Source: Medicago truncatula (lineage: Eukaryota; Streptophyta; Magnoliopsida; Fabales; Fabaceae). From it: DNA of 64,000 bases. Positions 13,249-25,912 of the stretch are shown here, in pieces (position 1 is the stretch's first letter; every line of letters begins with the position of its first letter). The position numbers were made by a program, and so were the translations under genes. The notes below the pieces were generated by a model. It saw only the letters and a list, made by a program, of their open reading frames with translations, made no database searches and had not been told where the DNA came from. Location of the stretch: assembly GCF_003473485.1 (NCBI RefSeq), contig NC_053042.1:32206762-32270761 (forward strand). The letters run 5' to 3'.

Positions 13249-14650
13249 AGCAAGCCAAAAATAGGGGACTACTTTTTACCCATGTTGCTCAAGCTCAGAA
13301 AAAAGAAAAAAAAACCTATTGGAATCTAGGAACCTGAGACATTTTAGTACAAAAAATACCGACCGGAACTTATGTTCTGATATGTTTGTTTCATCGGAAA
13401 CTATCCTCCGATAAATGCAGGGCTAAACAACAATTTTCCAGCAATTTGGGGGGCTAAACAACAATTATCAAATACGTTCTTTAAAAAAAAAAAAAAAAAC
13501 AATTATCAAATATATACGGTTCAATAAATTTCTAGTGATATGGTCGTAGGTCCGGTCTGTGATAGAATTCAAAATCTATCACTAATGAAACTATAAGAAA
13601 CTAAGATTCTAAGTTAAAGGAACAAGAAGATAGAGACTAACTATAGAAATAAAATAAGTTTTCCATGCATTTTTTTGGTTTTCTAATCATGAGACATCCA
13701 ATGCTTATATAAGTTGATGCATAAACATGGTAGATAACTACGCCAATCACACAATAACAAATTTTGTCAAAATAAAAAATAAAAAAATACCGCACAATAA
13801 CAATGCTACCAAACAAACTAATAGAATATGCCTAAAAAATCCACTTTTAGAACAAACTAAATGATCTCCTAGAATAAACTAAAGATTCATTCATTATTCT
13901 AGCCTCCATAAACCTATCGGTCTGGCTGATGATCAATTAATATGAATTTTCTTTTTCTTAAAAGTATATTTTCTAAACTATTTATATACATTGAAGATTG
14001 ATTTTCCTTTCCTTTTAATAGGATTTTCGTTTGTCCAAAGATAGCTGTGATAAAGGAATCAATTATGTAATCTAGATAAAACTGTTTGGCAGAGGGAAAC
14101 ATATAGCACCACAAACAAATTTGCAAAACCACAAAGAACCACAATTCATGGTGAGTATATTTAACTTGCCTGCACAGACAACATTTACATAAGTATTCTC
14201 CCAAAAGCAATGTATCTAATGATTTGAAACTTGGATATGAATTAATAAGTGTATCCAATATTATAAAATTTAAATCGACCAACTCAGACAGAATCTCTTT
14301 AACGAGAAAGGACCGTCAATAGGTACTGTTTGATCATGGGGATAATTGAACCCCATGAGCATGTAGAACCTTATCCAGAAGTCTTTGAGCCTTATTAAGT
14401 TATGAGCCAGCCAGCATTGACTACCTAAATGGAATTTGATACAGAAAGTGTTTCTGAAAAAAATCAACGTTCAGAGCTTTGGTTAAGACATAAGAATCAA
14501 ACTACATCTCAATACTACAGAGGATACAGATTCGGTGACTTTTAAATGTGACAAATAAATATTTTTCATCATAACAGATAAATACTTTTCGTCATTTAAA
14601 ACAAGCAAATAGTTCATCCCATTGCTCACAGGTCGATACTTAAAATGAAA
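13249..14650. other. Intergenic region between the convergent NOP14 and CBL genes
   Basis: AT-rich. Open frames on the minus strand at 13914-14467 have no recognisable domain and sit where the 3' UTR and downstream flank of the beta-lyase gene would be. Nothing else supported. Confidence 0.5.
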
Positions 14651-17600
14651 TTACAGAGGTCCAGTTCTAAGTGCATTGTCTAGATCAGCAATCAGATCAT
14701 TCACATCCTCAATACCAACAGATATACGAACAAGATCTTCTGTTAAACCTCTGGTCTCGCGGACTGCAGCAGGTATGCTAGCATGTGACATAAAGCTAGG
14801 CAGGCTGATTAGGGATTTTACACTCCCTGCCAATCAGAAAAATAACCAGGTCAGCAGAAAAACATATAGAGGCTTCATCATGTTTACCACTATTTAAGAA
14901 ATCTTAACTGCCAAATTAGAACTCCCAATCCCTACCATCAGGCCAAAGCAACAAAGATCAACAATAATGAAGAAAATGTTGAATACGTATTCAGTTACAG
15001 AAGTTAAAAACCTAGGGAGGATGGTAGGCTATAATGAGAAAGCCAAATGGCTTAGCAAGTACTCCTCTACCAAGATTTTTTGATATATATATTTTGAAAG
15101 TAATATTTTTGAAGAATCAAATTAAAAGAGAAATTATAATTGGATTGAAGCCTAAATAATTATACAAAGTTGGTCAACACAAGCTTTAGGAAATTCTATC
15201 GATTGATCAATAGTCTTAGCCAAAAAAAAAAAAGGATGGAGTATTGCTTAAAAATCAAGATGACCAAGCTTTCTTTAATAGAGGAGGATTCAACAGACAA
15301 AAGTCACTGTCCAAAATCTTGTAGAAGTGGAGCCTTAACAGGAAACCAGTATTGTGTGGCAATAAGGTTAGTACAAGAGACTCATAATGAGGAGGAGACC
15401 AACCCAACCAGGAGAACAAGAAGAGTCTTTCTACTAAAGAAGACCTCATCAAGATTGTGCAAAGAAATGGAATTGCATATAGCCACAGCCTTAACCCACA
15501 CCAGTGCATCCATGTCAGCACATGACACTAACAGAAACTGCCTCATTCAAACTAGCACTCGAGAGAATGACCAGTGCATCCATGACAGCACATGACACTA
15601 ACCAAAACAGCTCCATTCAAACTAGCACTCATTCGAACCACCACAATAGTACTCTTGGTTGTGCTACACTGCTTTGATCACCACTACAGTTCCTATCATT
15701 GTTTCTGTCCCACTGTGTGCATTCATTGTGCTTCATCCCGTGCTTGTTTTGCTGTCAATGTGTTCCTCTCCTCATTCAGTTGTAATTTAACTAGTTGTTC
15801 CTTCTCTAGTAAGACCCGTCCCCGACAACCACCACAGTCACCTCCATAAGCAAGCCCAATTTTCGTTGCAGTGCAGCCGTGCCTACAGTACATCCAGCCA
15901 CACCTAGGCCCCTCATAAAAGGGTATTTTTCTAACAAGCTCAAGTGATGGGGGAGTGTTGGAAAACACATTTAACATATGCTTATTGTGTAAATAGTACT
16001 TGGTAATAATTGAGGATATAATTAGTGATTTGACCGAGAGATACATTCCTGTAATTAGAGATACACTCCTTGCATAGTCATATGACAGACAACATTCAAA
16101 TACAACATTTTACACTCTTCATTCTATTGCAGTGCTCTATTGGCAGGCAACATTTCCCTCCCTCTCGGTTCTCTGCAGTCTGTATTGTTTAATATAGCCC
16201 CTCGTACTTATGAATCAGTTATCCAGCCCTTTATAAACCCTACAAAATGGCCTTGACGAGGAAGAAGCTCAGTGTTACATTGAAGAAATGGATGTGGGTG
16301 TCATGAATGTATGGCTGAGCAATGTGGTCTAGAAATGTTTCTGCGGAAACCACAATGAAATGACTTCACGAAATTCAAAGGTGATTAAAGATGGGGTTAA
16401 AGAAAAGATAGTAGAACAGTAAGAACTTTAAATTAAGTAAGATATGACTATATCAAAGAGAACAGGTGTGTCAACATACAAACAAATTGACACAAACTCA
16501 AAAGATTGACAAAGCAAACAAAATAGAGCCCTAAGAATGTAAATGTTTCACAAGTACTGAAACAGCCATGGCATATAAAGAAGCCTTGTAGAAGAAGGAA
16601 TGAATCAAGACTGTGGGTGGACCCATGAGATATTGGTACTAGAAGAAGTCAATACTTACAAAAAAATAGTTAATATGTTTGCAAAAAGAACTAAACAGTA
16701 CAAAATTTTCAAAATATTACAAACAGGCTGGGATGAGAATAAGAGTTGTTGCTTAGAGGGAGAATTGAAGAATCACAAAAGTGGTTGATGACTATACATA
16801 CTTCTAATAGTTACTGGAGGGAATTGGGGAAATGTGTTTGTTTGTAACCAGCATACGTAACCTATTGTAAGCAAGTTACCTTGCCTTTTCCTACCACCAT
16901 TGTAGATAAGAAAAAGTGACATAGTGAAATGAAAGATCAAGAGTGAGCATGACCCAAGAACATGTGCTCTTCAGAGTTAAGTATACAAGTGTTAACAATA
17001 GAAAATACATTTTTTTTTACACTACTAACTCCTTACTCAACAAATATGATCTATATTTAGTGTGTTTTGGTTATTTGTTTACCTACATTCATATAGGTTC
17101 AATCAAATTAACCAATACACATACATGTCAAACTTCACATTTTAATCGTAATTCTTAATCATACATAAGGTAGATCTAGTAATGTTGTTAAAAATAACGA
17201 ACATAGGGTAGAAGAATTATTACCAAAACTAACGGTTATGCTAAAGTATTTGGTGGTTTCAACAATATGCTTTGATAGGGCAAGTGAACCTGTCAAAAAG
17301 CTAAACACAGATCCTGCACCTTTCGCCTGGAAAGGGGCCATATAAATATATGAGAAAATGAATGTGACGCATATTAAAACATTATCTGAAATTTCAATTT
17401 ATCAAAAAACACCTGAGAATAATGTAAATCTCTTCCAGGGTGACCAGGCAAACCAGCATAGTTTACTTTCTTCACTCGCGGATGGGAAGCAAGAAACTGA
17501 GCAATCTTCTGTGCGTTCTCCTGCAAGAGGTTTTAGCTCCCAAATTAAAATAAAAAATTGAATTAAATAAATGGTTATTGATCAGATATATATGTAGCGT

Positions 17601-20600
17601 GCTTCTTCAGATATATAATGTGTATGTGCTCAAAAAAGATTGCGCATAATGATAACAGAAAAGGGAAATGGTGTGAAAGACTAAAATCTAATTTCAAAAC
17701 TCCAAAAGAAGAACCAAATATCACTACAAAAGCTACAATATTTTGACAGATTTAAGAGCACAGTAAAGGGACCTAAAACATCAGCTCGACAATTAAATTT
17801 ACAAATTCCTACGCAATGTCATTGGCAGACAACTTTCTTTCATCTGTGCTTTCGCTAAATCTTATTTGAACAAAAATATACATATAGAGGGAAACAAGAC
17901 ATGGCACCAGTGTCATTAGATAAATAGCAGCACTTGAAATATTGTTTGAAAGAGCACCTGTTGCTTCTCAACTCGAAGGGGCATTGTCTTGATTCCTCGA
18001 TAACATAGCCAACAGTCATTTGGAGCTAAGCCTGAACCCTCCGCATTTTGTAAGAAATATATTTCTTTTGCCAACCTTAAGAGAACCAAGAAAGGAGGTA
18101 AGCATTTCAAGGGCAAGATTACTGAAAATAGGAGGAAAATGAAAGACGTGTTTGATTTGTGAAACATAAATGATATTTTGACACAAATTAGACAACTACG
18201 ATCGGCAACAATTTGAATATTCAAGTAAGTCAATGCTTCGAATATGTGAGTCGGTGGTTACTTAATGTAACAAGGTGTCACAACTCACTAACTATCCACT
18301 GAGCGTAATTATCCACGATTTTGAACATCAGCAGCCATGATTTTCAGAATAACTATCCAAATTACATTCAAATATATATAATTTTCAAGTTTTCAAATAT
18401 ACATGATATCTATTAACCACAATTTGTGTTCAAATATACACATGATAATTGTGGTTAATAACATTCAAAATTGTGGTAATGTTCTGTGGACGGTTAATGA
18501 ATTGTGACACTGCAGTATATTCATTAACATCTACAAAACATAATTAACCATGTATTTAAACTGCATGGACCATCTAAATTGTTGTACAACAATGAATCAA
18601 CAAAGAATATATAAAAATGAAAAATATACTTTAAGTACAGTAACTCGCAGTTTATGACAGAAAGGAGGAAGGAGCAGCAAGAGTAATTTTGAATCAAGGA
18701 CATGGCTTTAACAGAGGAAATCTACAAGTTTCTGTTCTCTCTACTTGTAAGAAGCCAGTCATATTTTCTATCAAAAATACGCAGATGGCAGATCATAATC
18801 AAAGTCAAGGTTTACAGTCAGCTCACGAATTTTTTCACAACAAATCTTGTCAAGTAATTTACACAAAAGTAATTAAAACATGCATTAGTTTCACAAGCAA
18901 TTGAATCATGCATTATTTCATAGGCTACAGAAGAGCTTGTCAAATTTTTTGAACCTGTTCAATAAATGAACGGAAAACAGTACGCAATTGTACTCAGCAA
19001 CCAAAATTTCCATAGAATCAAAATTTAAATTGCACCTTTCCAATGGATGAATGAAATTCAGACTACATAGTAACAATGTCAAAATTATACTAATATATTT
19101 AAAATCTGAAGATCCTATAAATATAAAATAAGAGCTCCAACCTTTCACCTTTCACAGCAAGCACACCAGCCATAATATCACTATGTCCAGAAATAAACTT
19201 GGTAGCTGAGTGCATGACAATATCTGCAGGAAAAACTTACCAGCTTGAGTAAAGTCTGGGACATAATGATAAAGACAAATGTTTAACTTTCATTTTTTAT
19301 TTTTTTTTGAGGTGCGTGGGTGCCGGGTTGACATAGAAATCCGGGGTGAAATTTGATTTAAAGCTGAATCAGCTGGGAGGTGAATCTTAGGGTCCGTGTA
19401 ATGTATACTTTAGCATAGAAATTAAGGCTTAGCACCTTCGGAAGTTTTAAATTCTTTATACATAAAGGAACATACAATGAAGAGAGAAAATGAGAATTTG
19501 CATCCATCTTCCACGGACAAGTACTTCTACTCAAATGTAAAGCAAAAGTCGAAAATGTTACTCTTCACTATTTGTAACTTGACATCTTTTCCTTTGATTG
19601 TACACCTGAATTAAAAGGAGTTGATCCTTTTTTTCTTCTAATATACTATCATGTCCATTGAAAAATGGTCTGCACATTTCAAATTTCAAAACTATGACAT
19701 CAGAACATAGCCTTTCTGAAAATAAGGAAGTATTTATAGCAACTTCACCAATGCAGATCATTATTGTACAGTACTGATTCACTACTAAAGAGTTAAAACA
19801 CTGCCTCATTCATCTCAATTTTTGGCCAGCTTAGCATGCAATTAAATTAAGTGACGTGTAATCTGTTTATACTTCATTGCTATACTATGCATATACCTGC
19901 TCCAAGTTCCAATGGTTGGGATAATACAGGTGACATTATACTATTGTCCACCAACACAAGAGCACCATGTGCATGAGCCATCTCTGCTATTCTCTGGACA
20001 TTAATTAAAAATAATAAGAAAAAGAATATTTTATTAGTTAGTGAAGGACTATTTTAAAAGAAAGACATGATACAATACCATTGCCATAACGAAAACATCA
20101 ACAGAGAAACAAAATCAAAATAAATTAACTGAGATTCTTACTCGAATATCAGAAATTTGTATCCGGGGATTGGTTGGACTCTCCAGCCATACAAGCTTAG
20201 TCCTGGGTCCAAGAGCAGATGCGACCTCATTTAAATCACATGTATTTACCCGTCTGCAGATGCAAAAAATTACAATCCCATCAATGATGAACTTACACTA
20301 CACAGAATCAAGAAACTTGGCTGGTTTGTTTCTATACTTAATCATTGTACAGAAAATAAATATGCATGACTAACATAAATCACACTAACTTCACCAAAAC
20401 GCCACTCCTGGGAACTACTTGAGACAGCAACCTATCTGCTCCACCATAAAGATCATCACCGGCAAGAATTTCGTCACCTATAAGTATAATTTTAGGAATA
20501 CATATTAAACAACAAGAAAAATTATCAAGTCTCTGTCAAAAATAGAGCCCATGCAACATGTAAGCTTGGTCAGAAAACAATGTGCATAACTGCTGGTGCG

Positions 20601-23600
20601 ACCAAACTTCATGATAAAAGCATAAAATCATGTAAATTCACTAGTTCATGTAAATTCACTAGTCTAATACTTGTTTAACATGACTTGTTTTTCTAGTAAA
20701 GTTACATATTAACCATAACATTAAATGAAATAAATTTAGATGCGCTACTTACTATTTAATCAAACCAAATTCTATAACTAACATAAAGAGATAGAGATAT
20801 TTTTCATAAACATTCAGTGAATAAATAACAACTGATCATAGCATATGTACATCACTACTTATTAGCAAACAAAAACATATATTTAATACAACAAATTGAG
20901 ATTGGGTGTCATCACTCATAAGAAAGAAAAGCACCGACCGCTTTTAAGAAGGTGAACCACAGTGCTTAAAGCAGCCATTCCACTGGTGAAGCAAAAGGCT
21001 CTATCCGCTTTATCAAGTTCTGCAAGAAGGCTGAGAATGCAAAACATGACAAGTTAAAGACGATATGCTCAACAAAACAGATCCACAATTGCAGTACACA
21101 AAACATAAACTAACAAATCACATCAAACCTTTCTAAACTTTCTCTAGTAGGATTTCCACTCCTGGTATAATCATAGGGACCATTTTCTATTGCAGAAGGC
21201 TGCACCAAGAAACATAAATTATCATGAATACTGTAAAATACTACACAACAGAGATAGTAAATATACATGTGCTAGGCACCAAATGATCATTCAAATTCAC
21301 AAAAACAGACACGTCCAACAACGAAAAAATTCTTTCACACAAATTTTCACCTGCTTAAAAGTAGCAGTCTGGTAAAGCGGCATACTAACTGCACCATAAG
21401 GATCAAACTTATACTCGAAATTCATCACCATTGTTGAAATGCTAGGCTCCCATAGCTCCTCTTCTACAAACAGCGAAAATCAGCAGAATATAAACCCATC
21501 AAACAAAAACCACTACATCTTGGAAGATCACAACAAAACAAACCATTTAAGCAGTCAGCAACTTCATCATCCATCAAAGCAGAAGTTCTCACATCCATCT
21601 CTCTATCAACCGAGCAACGGAGCTTGAACCCGTCGTTCGCACACAACAGTTTATTTTTTCGGAAATTTGCTGACTTGATAATCACCAAGCTATCCCAAGT
21701 CTTTCCAGAAATTGTGCTCTATAATTGAACCATTATGCATATCAATATCAAAGTCAAACACACAAAATTAATATCCTGAATAAAATGTACCAATTCAAGA
21801 GAGAAGTGTGAATATCTATATCAATGAGTTACGGAAATAAACCATCAATTTAGTCTCTAAACTATCTCTTTTTCTTTAACTTAGTCTCTAAACTATATAA
21901 ATACAATAGGTGGTCCATAAGGTATATAAAATCTGTCAAATTAGTCTCTGATATTAAAATGTTAGGGACTAAATTAATGGATTTTCATATATGTTAGCAA
22001 ATAAATTGATGAATTTCATGTACTTTATGGACTACTTATAATATTTTTTTTTATAATTAGAATTTTATTGGAAAAAAGAATCCAGACCCAGCATCACAAT
22101 GAGAGAACTCTACCTACCTTCTATGAAGGGTTGCAGAGACCCCACCAAATCATCTGTTCGAAAGCTGGACTAAGAAAATTATACCATACAACATCTCAGT
22201 GCAATGATATGTGATGGCACTCTACTGCCAATGCACATCACTCAGATGGAAAACACACTACTACTACCATCAAATCTAACCATAATACACCACAACACAA
22301 CATCACAAACAGAGAGGTCTAAACTAAACAAAGTTTAGAACACCTAAGATAAACTACAGAAAGGAAACAAAATCAAGCTCCACAAAGATGATTCAGTCAC
22401 ATGGACCAAAGCCTTCAGGAAGACCCCTTAAGAGACCTCAAACATGCAGCATCACAGAATCCATATCATTCCAGGCAGCGGCAACACATTCCAACATTCT
22501 GCTACTGAAGACCCAATCAAATCAAATTATACTTCCCTTTAAGCCAGAAACATTTCCTCCAGCTGTGATGACAATAGAGACCAAACACAACCAAAGAACC
22601 GCATGCCAAACACACTTCCATATTGTCTTTTACCAACAATAGAACTCCACTCCAAGCAAGGTGCACTCCACCATCCGCCCCTTATTCCGAATGCCTCAAT
22701 CCGAGCCAACACCATTTCGCAAACAACAAACACAGATGACATCTCTACTTAACACAGTATTCAATTCTAAATCGAAAAGAAACAAGGCTTATTGGTAACT
22801 CTTTAACGCACACCTCTGTAAACAAAGCACATAATAAGTCGCAAAAATAAAGAGAATCACCCGCCGATTATGCGGCAAATCAACAAGCTCAACGACACCA
22901 AAGCCAGGCAAAATCAATCAAACATTCACAAAACAAAACTGCAGCACTGATACTATTATTGTCGATTTAAGGCACACCAGAAAAACTCCTAGCCGCAAGC
23001 AGTTTTTAGTATCAAATAAAGCACCAAAACCAACGCTACAATGGCTCATCCCAACTGATCCATCTACCCTCCATACTTGATCCGAATTCGGCTAAAGAGT
23101 CCGCTATCTCATTAGCTTCTCTGTTGATATGACAAAAAGATACATGGCCCAAAACTGGCAGCATATTCTGCAGTTAATTTATTTCTGAAAAATCAAAGCT
23201 CCAACGGGCAAGCAAGCATCAAGGTTGGAAACCCACGATATAGCATTTTTAACGAATTTGGCTAAAGAGTACGATTCAATGATTGAGGCAGCCCATTTCT
23301 ATGGTCTAAAGATATCGCAACCGCAAACACAATAACAAAACATTCTTCCTGATTTGAGTCTCTAATACCAACCGAAGCTTAGAACATAGCAATATCGATC
23401 CATTCTCATTACGCAACATAAAATAGCAAGAAATTCTGCCTCATCTCAGTCTCTTAACTCTTGTTCCAAATGGCAAAAGGGACTAAATTGATTATTTTTA
23501 ATGACAAATGTTAGTAATTAGTTGTTAAACTAATTTATCTTATTCATGCGGATTTGAAACCTCCATCTCTTTATCCCTTAGCTCAAATTAGTTGAGCTAC

Positions 23601-23970
23601 CCAACCCAACCCCAAAAAGGACTAAATCGATAATTTAATTGTTAGAAATTATGCTCTAAAACATACCAATCTGAATGTGAAATACTATGCAAACAAGAAA
23701 ACAAGCTTGGCATAACTTATTGGTGGAAGTGGTAATACTCCCTATTATTACAATAAAAAAAAAATCATTTTTTATATTCATCGAATAACATATGTATTTC
23801 GTCTATAATAGAGACCAGATACATCTGTTATTCCATGAACATAAAAAGTGATATAATTAATCAACATTTTGCGGGAAAGAGATAGTGGTGGTGTTTACCT
23901 GAGTGGGGCGAGAAATGGAAACGGAAATAGTGAAGATTCTGAGAGAGATCGAAAAATAAGAAGAAACCAT
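14651..23970 (-). CDS. CBL: Cystathionine beta-lyase, plastid-targeted, 13 exons, 468 aa
   Basis: PLP enzyme of the Cys/Met-metabolism family that splits cystathionine into homocysteine, pyruvate and ammonia, the step before methionine in plastids. Exons in transcript order: 23970-23899, 21718-21544, 21463-21351, 21199-21129, 21030-20939, 20477-20390, 20253-20142, 19993-19897, 19223-19142, 18075-17958, 17520-17413, 17326-17224, 14826-14651. All are GT-AG and total 1407 nt. The Ser/Arg-rich, acid-poor N-terminus suits a transit peptide. Core motifs are [46 protein letters not shown] and the PLP-lysine motif [16 protein letters not shown], with the catalytic Lys at about residue 282. The C-terminal [20 protein letters not shown] fits the family. 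It is closer to beta-lyase than to cystathionine gamma-synthase in length and in the lack of the long regulatory N-terminal region. Introns 1 (2.2 kb) and 12 (2.4 kb) hold repeat remnants. Confidence 0.95.
15497..15640. repeat. Two-copy tandem repeat (about 70 bp) in CBL intron 12
   Basis: The word CCAGTGCATCCATG, followed by CAGCACATGACACTAAC and then CATTCAAACTAGCACTC, occurs twice with small differences, starting near 15502 and 15571. It lies just upstream of an LTR-like end, so it may be part of an old retroelement. Confidence 0.6.
15946..16152 (+). mobile_element. Possible solo LTR / 3' remnant of a Copia-type retrotransposon in CBL intron 12
   Basis: A purine-rich GATGGGGGAG run directly precedes TGTTGGAAAACAC, the usual arrangement of polypurine tract and LTR start in plant Copia elements. 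The putative LTR would end at CAACA near 16152, the inverse of TGTTG. I could not find a target-site duplication or coding remnants I trust, so this is inference from the termini. Confidence 0.4.
22043..23480 (-). mobile_element. Truncated LINE (RNase H end and 3' tail) in CBL intron 1
   Basis: Reading the minus strand, 23165-23041 encodes [20 protein letters not shown], the C-terminal RNase H signature of plant L1-type LINEs (compare REGNxVADxLA). It continues into non-coding sequence with AATAAA and ends in an A-run at about 22043-22052. Upstream codons are broken by stops and shifts. Orientation matches the host gene. The 5' limit is approximate. Confidence 0.65.
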
Positions 23971-24871
23971 TGTTACTTTCGTGTTTAAAGAAGACAAACA
24001 GTGTTGTCACTTGTGTATTTATGGAGAGTGGCAACTTATTTCAACTTTCACACATGGATGCAAAATAGGTTTAAATGGCGGCTATGATGAAAAAAAAGTT
24101 TGAAATCAGTTTTTTTTTTCTTCTTCTTAATCACTCGAGCAAGTAAAACTTATCTATAGCCTATGGCGGATCTTTCTTGAGACCCCCCAGATGCCATGGC
24201 ATCCATATATGATATTAGGCAAAAATGTATCACAAATTTACCTTAGTTGCAATGGTAGGGGTGCTGAACTTTCTTAGAAAGTGTGCAGGTTCGAGTCCTG
24301 CCTCCATCTAGTTTTTAATATTTCAACTGTAATTTTTATATTTTATTCAAAAAAACGTTCCTGGGGGAATCAAACAAGCTCCCACATACTAAAATAAAAA
24401 ATGATCAACCACTACACTATTGATTACTCATTATTGTTTTATGAGACTGTTTAATTTATATTACATACAATTTTGGTACCCCAAGAGATTTTTTCAAGAT
24501 CCACCACTTACTATAAGATCACTTTCATGGCTATATTTGAACCCATTACACCAGGAAGAGATCATGATTAAACATGATTGGCTATGATACTGAAAGTTCT
24601 AAAATATATAACTGAAATAAATAAAGCAGTAAAGAACTCTGGATATATAGCTGAAATAAATAAAGCAGTAAAAGACCCCATAAAACTCTCGATATATAAC
24701 TGAAATAAATAAAGCGATAAAAGACCAGAGAGCTCTAGAAATATTAAGAATAAAAAATTAATAAATAAATAAATAGGACCAGAAATTTATGGATAGTTAT
24801 TAAGTAGTATGTTAGTTATTAATTTTAGTTAAGGGACCAGAACACTCTGGATAAATTAATATGGTTAATTA
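23971..24871. other. CBL promoter side and intergenic sequence
   Basis: Upstream of the CBL start codon, transcribed leftward. No gene seen. 24597-24720 contains three imperfect copies of a unit of about 55 bp with the core ATATATAACTGAAATAAATAAAGC, a short tandem array. The region ends at the TSD of the palindromic MITE. Confidence 0.5.
24240..24312 (+). repeat. tRNA-like unit with Pol III A and B boxes (SINE head or tRNA relic)
   Basis: TTAGTTGCAATGGTAGGGG at about 24243 resembles an A box / D arm, and GGTTCGAGTCC at 24288-24298 is a perfect B box. It sits in a perfect 5-bp T stem (GCAGG / CCTGC). An anticodon-arm-like hairpin (ACTTT...AAAGT) lies between them. The acceptor stem does not pair, so it is not a functional tRNA; a SINE head is the likelier explanation. 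Confidence 0.5.
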
Positions 24872-25066
24872 GGCTTAATACATGCTTTGGTCCCTTAACT
24901 TATTTTTTAATTTCATTTTGGTCCCTTAACTTTAAACCGTCTCAATTTGGTCTCATAACTTTGCCTTCGTTTACCTAAGTGGTCGACCACTTAGGTAAAC
25001 GAAGGCAAAGTTATGAGACCAAATTGAGACGGTTTAAAGTTAAGGGACCAAAACATGTATTAAGCC
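24872..25066. mobile_element. Near-palindromic MITE, 195 bp, perfect 9-bp TSD
   Basis: Identical GGTTAATTA copies at 24863-24871 and 25067-25075 flank an element starting GGCTTAATACATG and ending with its inverse. The arms meet at a 4-bp centre near 24984-24987 (TCGA), so the transcript would fold into one long hairpin. The left arm carries an extra unit of about 30 bp (a second TTTGGTCCCTTAACTT repeat) missing on the right. The 9-bp TSD points to the Mutator superfamily. Confidence 0.9.
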
Positions 25067-25419
25067 GGTTAATTATTAGTGATAGTGTGTGAAGTGTGTT
25101 AAACAAAAAATAAGAGATGGGAGAAGAGAAAGAACACAAGAGATTTATCCTGATTCACCTAACCGGCTACTTCCGGTTTCCACACTACGTGTGGTTATCC
25201 ACTATAGTATCCTGCTATCAAAAACTTCCGAATAACACTATAAGTTGTTGATCACACCAGATCAGTCCGTTACAGTCTGTATTATTACCCTTAACAGGCT
25301 TCTTGATCACTCAAAAAAGGTTGAACACAACCCTATCTCAAACTATTAAGCACTTGAGACCTAGTTACACCTTTGTATGGTGGTGGGTGTTTGTAGAATA
25401 TGGAATCACAAAGTGATTT

Positions 25420-25692
<273 letters not shown>

Positions 25693-25912
25693 GAATTCTT
25701 TGTGTGTAAACTCTTGCCAATTACCATTGAGGTATGCTTGTATTTATAGAGGCTTGTGTCTTTGAAGCTCACTTGAAATGTACATGAACATACAACTGTT
25801 GGCTTGTACGTAAAAAACAACCCATGTTCTTTGAGGCACATGCTTTTTCAGTTCCTTTATAAATGCAAAGGCATTTATGTAATCATATGTTATTCTTGCC
25901 ATTTATGTCATA

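Noticed and set aside
12553-13329. Several frames of 67-124 codons on both strands
   Set aside because: They run across the CCCGT-rich hAT element and are low-complexity Pro/Gly translations.
15170-16046. Several frames of 85-141 codons in CBL intron 12
   Set aside because: No recognisable domain, in repeat-derived intron sequence, and overlapping on both strands.
24240-24312. A functional tRNA gene
   Set aside because: The B box and T stem are good, but no acceptor stem pairs and the D arm is irregular.
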